From Prosthecobacter dejongeii (GTDB taxonomy: Bacteria; Verrucomicrobiota; Verrucomicrobiia; Verrucomicrobiales; Verrucomicrobiaceae), in assembly GCF_014203045.1 (NCBI RefSeq), contig NZ_JACHIF010000001.1, forward strand, positions 434,001 through 498,000: a stretch of 64,000 nt of DNA. The letters are read 5' to 3'. Made by a program: the position numbers and the translations under genes. Numbering within the stretch: position 1 is the stretch's first letter; every line of letters starts with the position of its first letter. Below are positions 59,395-64,000 of the stretch, piece after piece. The notes under the pieces are model-generated. The model made no database searches. It saw nothing but the letters and a program-made list of their open reading frames with translations, and was not told the origin of the DNA.

Positions 59395-62300
59395 TCAAGG
59401 GAGGGGACGAAAGAACCGTGACTGGCCGGATAAAATCGGCGATGTGGTCGGCGTGGTAGCCGGGCTGACGAGGTTTGAGGGTAGCTGCGGCAGCAGGAAG
59501 TAACCATAACCCCGGAGTCCAGAGGGAGTCGGCACGACCAAACCCTGGTATGTGACGGGACGTTTCAGCTTCGGTGGCACGGAAAGCGGATTGTTATCCT
59601 CCAGGGTGAAGTTACCGCTGTAAGTGCCCTTGGCAGCATCAGCCTTCAAGGTCGTCATCGTGGCACTGCCACCGACGAGGGTGATCTTGTTCTTTACGCC
59701 GATGTTAAAGATGGCATCAGGATTACGCGCAGGCTCAGCCCCGGAAAGGCTGAAGGCACTGAAGTCCAGATTCACATTGCCGATGGCTTCCAAGCCCAGA
59801 ACAAGCGGCACGGGCAGGTAACGACCGCCGAAGGCCGTGACATCCAACGGGCCAAAACCCTCCTTGTAAACACGGGCGTTTGCGGTCGTCGTCTCTGGAC
59901 GCAGCCAGTTCAGGGAACCAGTGATTCGGTTGTCATTGTCATCATTTTCCAAAATGCCTTTATCCAACTGCAGCTTGCCCAAGAGCGACCCCGCCGGCTT
60001 GGTTTTATAAAGCGGCTGGAAGACGGCCACTTCGCCCGTCTCACTGATGAAGGCACTGCCTGAAATGGTTTCCCCATCGCCAGTTTTACCGACCCACGTA
60101 GCCACACCCGCCAGGGTGACATTGAGAGTGCTGTACCCATACCCGCGAGGGACGTTAGGGATGGATTCCGGCATCTCCAAGGCCAAGGTGTGATAACCGT
60201 CGAAGGCATCAGCCTTGTTAGTTTTGGCATCCCAGGTCTGCTTCCAACCTGTGAAGGTCACGGTATCAAAACCATCCCCCAAGGTGGCAGTGACGATGCG
60301 GCGAGTGGAAGGATCAATGCGGAAAAAGAGCTCTAGCGGACGCGGTGCAGGCTTGCCCGTGCGGATGATCTGCAGACGTGCCGAAGGCAGAGGAGGAGTA
60401 GGAGCTGCCGCTTCATTGAAGACATCCATCACACCCTTTAAAGTGTGAGTAAGTCCGCCATGGATGAGCTTGCCGCTGAAGGCTCCCGTGGTGGTGATTT
60501 TCAAATCCAACCGCCCACCGATTTCCTGATTCAGGCTGCTCTGGCGTCCCACGATGGCGAGGTAATCACCAGCGAGTTGGGTGGGCAGTGGCTCCACGGT
60601 CAGTTTCACTTTCACGGAGGCTTTGCCAAACTTATTCGCCAACGTCAGTGTCACGTCATAAGGGGTGGCTTTGTACACGGTGGGCTTGCCCCGGATGACT
60701 CCAGTGGCGATGTCCATCTTCAAGCCCGCAGGCAGGCCCGCAGCAGTGTAGGTCATGGGTGCCTTATTGACATCATCCACATAGGTCACGGGATACTCAT
60801 AAGTCCCGCTGACGATGGCATTGGGCAGAGTATCTCCATCCTCAAGGTCCAAGAACTCAGGTCCGGCGTCCACCACCTTCAGCACGTGGATGGCACCATC
60901 CATGAATTTCTCCCCAGGGGTTTCCCCCAGAGGATTGATGGCGATGGGGCTAGCTACACGGCAGATGTAGGTGCCGGAATCCGCCAGTTCCAAATTGGAG
61001 ATCGAAAGGGTCTTATCAAAACGGCTGCTGGCTCTCGGATTGCTGGCCAAGTCGCCCCCCACCTTTTTCCAGGTGTAATTGATACTGTTCCCGGCGGCAT
61101 CCATTTTAAAGGTCGCCTTCCCACCCACGGGCAAAACGACGGTGCGGGTGGAGACATCCATAACCACCAAATCCGCATTGGAGCTGAAAGCTTCGGCCAA
61201 ACGATTTTTCGCCTTCAGGGTGTAAGTGCCCGCATGTTTCAGCGTGGCTGCCGGAATGGTGTATGAGGATAAATTGATGCCCGGCACGAGACGATTATTC
61301 AGATACCACTCGACCGTCAGTGGCAACGAGCCAGCGACATTCACCTCAAAAGGACCTGCGGGCCTGCCGATACCGACGATGAGGCTGATAGGTGCCCCAG
61401 TGATTCTCGGAGACTGATCATCATCCACAATCGTCACGGTGTGCAGGCTTGGATTTCCAATCAGGGCGGGACCTGTGGGGAAAGGCAGGCGCAACGTCAG
61501 GGTTTCGATCCCTTCCGCTGCATTGTCCTGCACGGAGGCGATGGTCAGGGTCTTCACGGTTTCTCCAGGCTCAAAAATGAGAGGTAGGCCAGGAGTGACC
61601 CGGTAATCCCCATTGTTACCCCCGAAGGCATTCGATGCGGTGCCACCCAGGATGATGGGGACGGTGACCCGGCTGTCTGCCTCCGCAGTCAGTTCCACAT
61701 TCAGCGTCAGAGTGCCCGTGGCAGATTCCGTCATCGTGCTGGAGTCTGCACTGAAGCGCACGGTGGGGAATCCGGCTGCGCCGGGGTCCACAATGGCCAC
61801 GGTGGACTCTGCCCCATCTCCCAAAAAGGCACCGCCCAGAGGGACGCCTAACTGGATCGTGAAAAATTCCGTCGCTTCCGCTTGGGCATCGCTGGGAGCT
61901 TGGATCGTGATGAACTTAGAAGTCGTCACTCCATTCTCCCAGGTCAAAGTCCCCGCCTGGTCCACATAATCCGTGGCATCCGCAGAGCCTGGGATGAGGG
62001 CATAATTGACAGTGACCTTGCCTAAACTGCCGCCCGTGCGTTTCACTTCCACGGTGGTCTGCCCACCTTCATTGACGGTGTTGGAGCCATTGGCAAACTC
62101 GAGGATGCCTGAGCGACCTTGCTGACCGCTGAAGACCCGGCGCACCGTCGTATCCACCGTGCCCGCTGCCTCAAGCGCGAGCAGCACGCGGCCATCCGGC
62201 TGCATTTTAGTGCGGTGACCGTAAGCCCCGCCTCCCCCGTTCGCACTGATAGGCAGGGCGGCATCAAAGCCTGTATCCACCGCGCCTGTGCTTAACAGGC

Positions 62301-64000
62301 GGCCGACATAATTGCGCGCAGAACCATTGACGAGAGTCGTGAATTCACCCGCAAGGAGGATGCGCCCATCTCCTTGTACTTCGATGTTCCGCACCGTGCC
62401 ATTGGCCCCATTATTAGAAGCGGTCTGGAAAGCCAGATCCAGGCTTCCGTTTGTATTGAGACGGACCAGACGCTGAGCTGGCACGCCATTAAAGGCCGTG
62501 AATTGCCCGCCTACCAAAACTTTGCCGTCAATTTGAAGGGCCAACGCCATCACCCGCTGAACGGTGCTGGTATTGCCAAACTGATGAGCACCGGCACCGA
62601 TGTCGAAACTTTCATCCACCGTACCATCGGCATTCAAACGCAGCACCCCACTGCTAAAGCCGCCTGCAAACAAGTCATTCGCCCCAGCGGTGCGGATCTG
62701 CCCACCGACCAAGATTTTCCCATCGGCCTGAAGAACGATGGCCTCGACATCCATCTCCGTCAGGAGCGGGATAGGCGTGGAAAGAAAGCTGCTATCCAGC
62801 GAGCCATCTGGCAGGAGGCGCGCCAGCCCCAAACGCGGCTGGGCATCAAAAGTGGTGAAGGAGCCACCCGCCAGGATGCGCCCATCTGCCTGGACAGCCA
62901 GCGCCTTGACCGGACCATTCGCACCCGCGCCGGGGTCAAAACCGGTATCAATGTCCCCATCATTGGCCAGCATGCCGATGTGGGAAAGACTCTCCCCGCG
63001 CAGGGAGGTAAAGTTACCACCCACCACGAATTTTCCATTCACCAATCTGGCCACAGCCAAAACGGGAAGAGGATCTGCCCCATCAGGACGGATAAAGGAG
63101 GCGTCCAGTTTGCCCTCTGAAGTCAGTCGGCCTAACCCATTGAGGAGAGAGCTCTGAACATAGTCAGCCCCACCGACAAAAACCACCTGCCCATCGGGCT
63201 CCAGCGCCAGTTGGCGGACACTGCCCGAGCTGAAAAAACTATCATGGGCAAAGGAAGGATCTGCCGTCCCAGGCTCGTGGATTTTCACCGTGATGGGACT
63301 GCCGATCACCAATGAATTGGCCCCAGCCGTCAGCGTCACATTGACCTGGAAAGTCTCTGTGCCTTCACGGATGGCATTCGCAATGATGGGGATCGTGACC
63401 GTCTTGCTGGAAGTGTCTGTGCTACCCCAAGTTACCGATGTGGAAGTCGCGGTGTAGTCGGATGGCGAAACGGCAGAGCCGTTCACGGTCGAGACCGTAA
63501 CGGTGGAAATTTCGTTAGGCTCACCGGAACGCGCCAAAGTGATCTCCACGGACCCTGCGGACTCATCCACATCATAGACCGTTTGGAGAGGATAGATGCG
63601 ATTATCCTGCTGCACCTGGATATCCAAATATTCATCAATGCCTGCGCCCCCTTTACCGAGCACCCGCATGATGATACCCGCCTCTGTATCATGCAGCGTC
63701 TGCCCCACATTCAGAGAGGCATCATCGGGGCTGCCGCCGGGTGTATCCACGTCAATGAGTTGGCTCTTCGCATTACCATTGTACCCCCAGATGATGTAAG
63801 CCCCGTCCGAAACATCCGCCAAGCTATCCGTCCTACCTGCGAAACGTCCGCGATAGCTTAACCAATAATTGATCGTGCTGTCTTTGGCGATCTTGAGCGC
63901 CAGCGTGCGATTCAGTGTGGCATCAGGATGGTCATAACGATAGACCCGGAAGGTGCCTGGAGCGACGACGGTGTGGATGGCGCTGTTAGGCAGCCAATCC
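59395..64000 (-). CDS. Giant surface protein: Calx-beta, delta-60 and Ig-like domains (5'-partial)
   Basis: The frame is open to the window edge, so at least 1534 residues are encoded and the N-terminus is missing. Visible in order: a beta-rich segment (FRVYRYDHP... YWLSYRGRFAG) resembling the end of a gametolysin-type region; a Calx-beta domain (VYDVDESAGSVEITLARSG); about eight delta-60 repeats with LAVQADGRILAGGSF- and LVRLNTNGSLDLAFQ-type units; two further Calx-beta domains; two Ig-like domains; a putative-Ig segment with LPAGLKMDIATGVIRGKPT; and a ~380-residue beta-rich C-terminal region. Such proteins occur on Verrucomicrobia surfaces, and the type II secretion genes nearby might export them. 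Stop at 59395, 16 bp past the MITE. Confidence 0.85.
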   Translation of the reverse strand, partial: DWLPNSAIHTVVAPGTFRVYRYDHPDATLNRTLALKIAKDSTINYWLSYRGRFAGRTDSLADVSDGAYIIWGYNGNAKSQLIDVDTPGGSPDDASLNVGQTLHDTEAGIIMRVLGKGGAGIDEYLDIQVQQDNRIYPLQTVYDVDESAGSVEITLARSGEPNEISTVTVSTVNGSAVSPSDYTATSTSVTWGSTDTSSKTVTIPIIANAIREGTETFQVNVTLTAGANSLVIGSPITVKIHEPGTADPSFAHDSFFSSGSVRQLALEPDGQVVFVGGADYVQSSLLNGLGRLTSEGKLDASFIRPDGADPLPVLAVARLVNGKFVVGGNFTSLRGESLSHIGMLANDGDIDTGFDPGAGANGPVKALAVQADGRILAGGSFTTFDAQPRLGLARLLPDGSLDSSFLSTPIPLLTEMDVEAIVLQADGKILVGGQIRTAGANDLFAGGFSSGVLRLNADGTVDESFDIGAGAHQFGNTSTVQRVMALALQIDGKVLVGGQFTAFNGVPAQRLVRLNTNGSLDLAFQTASNNGANGTVRNIEVQGDGRILLAGEFTTLVNGSARNYVGRLLSTGAVDTGFDAALPISANGGGGAYGHRTKMQPDGRVLLALEAAGTVDTTVRRVFSGQQGRSGILEFANGSNTVNEGGQTTVEVKRTGGSLGKVTVNYALIPGSADATDYVDQAGTLTWENGVTTSKFITIQAPSDAQAEATEFFTIQLGVPLGGAFLGDGAESTVAIVDPGAAGFPTVRFSADSSTMTESATGTLTLNVELTAEADSRVTVPIILGGTASNAFGGNNGDYRVTPGLPLIFEPGETVKTLTIASVQDNAAEGIETLTLRLPFPTGPALIGNPSLHTVTIVDDDQSPRITGAPISLIVGIGRPAGPFEVNVAGSLPLTVEWYLNNRLVPGINLSSYTIPAATLKHAGTYTLKAKNRLAEAFSSNADLVVMDVSTRTVVLPVGGKATFKMDAAGNSINYTWKKVGGDLASNPRASSRFDKTLSISNLELADSGTYICRVASPIAINPLGETPGEKFMDGAIHVLKVVDAGPEFLDLEDGDTLPNAIVSGTYEYPVTYVDDVNKAPMTYTAAGLPAGLKMDIATGVIRGKPTVYKATPYDVTLTLANKFGKASVKVKLTVEPLPTQLAGDYLAIVGRQSSLNQEIGGRLDLKITTTGAFSGKLIHGGLTHTLKGVMDVFNEAAAPTPPLPSARLQIIRTGKPAPRPLELFFRIDPSTRRIVTATLGDGFDTVTFTGWKQTWDAKTNKADAFDGYHTLALEMPESIPNVPRGYGYSTLNVTLAGVATWVGKTGDGETISGSAFISETGEVAVFQPLYKTKPAGSLLGKLQLDKGILENDDNDNRITGSLNWLRPETTTANARVYKEGFGPLDVTAFGGRYLPVPLVLGLEAIGNVNLDFSAFSLSGAEPARNPDAIFNIGVKNKITLVGGSATMTTLKADAAKGTYSGNFTLEDNNPLSVPPKLKRPVTYQGLVVPTPSGLRGYGYFLLPQLPSNLVSPATTPTTSPILSGQSRFFRPLP

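Noticed and set aside
1-64000. CRISPR arrays, rRNA genes, prophage or integrase modules
   Set aside because: No regularly spaced direct repeats, no rRNA sequence and no integrase, terminase or full transposase genes were seen.

Overview
The window is high-GC, gene-dense bacterial chromosome and reads as a member of the Verrucomicrobiota, probably Verrucomicrobiales close to Prosthecobacter. This is inferred from family content, not from a marker gene. The supporting features are a DUF1800/DUF1501 export pair, a planctomycete-type cytochrome (PSCyt1) fused to WD40 repeats, a giant Calx-beta/delta-60 surface protein, an XylR-type PBP1/AraC regulator, a FAD_oxidored protein, few clear Shine-Dalgarno sequences, and palindromic intergenic repeats of a kind I associate with the Planctomycetes-Verrucomicrobia-Chlamydiae group.

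Layout. 1-4.4 kb: the end of a Na+/Ca2+ antiporter, a small BamE/SmpA-like protein, a DUF2200 protein, a repeat-rich intergenic block and a secreted FAD oxidoreductase. 4.8-14.2 kb: phosphofructokinase, an acyl-carrier/condensation-like fusion, and an RNA-repair locus. That locus has rtcA, a small membrane protein, a CCG-motif protein, rtcB and an SPFH (band-7) protein on the minus strand, with the sigma-54 activator rtcR divergent; a near-consensus sigma-54 promoter lies between the two arms. 14.2-20.7 kb (minus): PSCyt1-WD40, YkgJ-like, Wza-like, Wzc-like BY-kinase, outer-membrane barrel, secreted protein, tRNA-Gly(UCC). 21.3-25.2 kb: RpoD-like sigma factor, a CPCC protein, a secreted FN3 protein with a nuclease-toxin-like tail, ComF and AccD. 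25.3-27.7 kb: a MITE-like element, an Arg/Gly/His-rich secreted protein and a Pro/Ala-rich secreted protein. 27.7-35.8 kb: a probable carbohydrate or small-molecule locus with MFS, GxxExxY, Gfo/Idh/MocA, LLM oxidoreductase, ROK regulator, XylR-type regulator and a secreted esterase. 35.9-39.2 kb: DUF1800/DUF1501 with a small membrane protein. 39.2-43.7 kb: type II secretion genes gspF-G-H-I-J-K. 43.8-50.6 kb: two acetyltransferases, a hydrolase, and an operon of a PF-motif scaffold, an MglA-like GTPase, a roadblock protein and a glycosyltransferase. 51.0-59.2 kb: SDR, HAD, a DAO-type oxidoreductase, a substrate-binding-protein/histidine-kinase hybrid, an NtrC/kinase pair and CutA. 59.2-64 kb: a second MITE copy and the 3' part of a giant surface protein.

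The most notable observations are as follows. (1) Two copies of a ~165-bp terminal-inverted-repeat element inserted at TA, each supplying the TAG stop codon of a neighbouring gene. (2) The RtcR/RtcB/RtcA locus, with an SPFH protein, a small membrane protein and a 56-bp duplicated gene-start segment. (3) An MglA/roadblock module with a long SPF/NPF-rich scaffold. (4) A secreted protein with a BECR-toxin-like C-terminus followed 6 nt later by a CPCC protein. All functional statements rest on motif recognition by eye; no database search was run.
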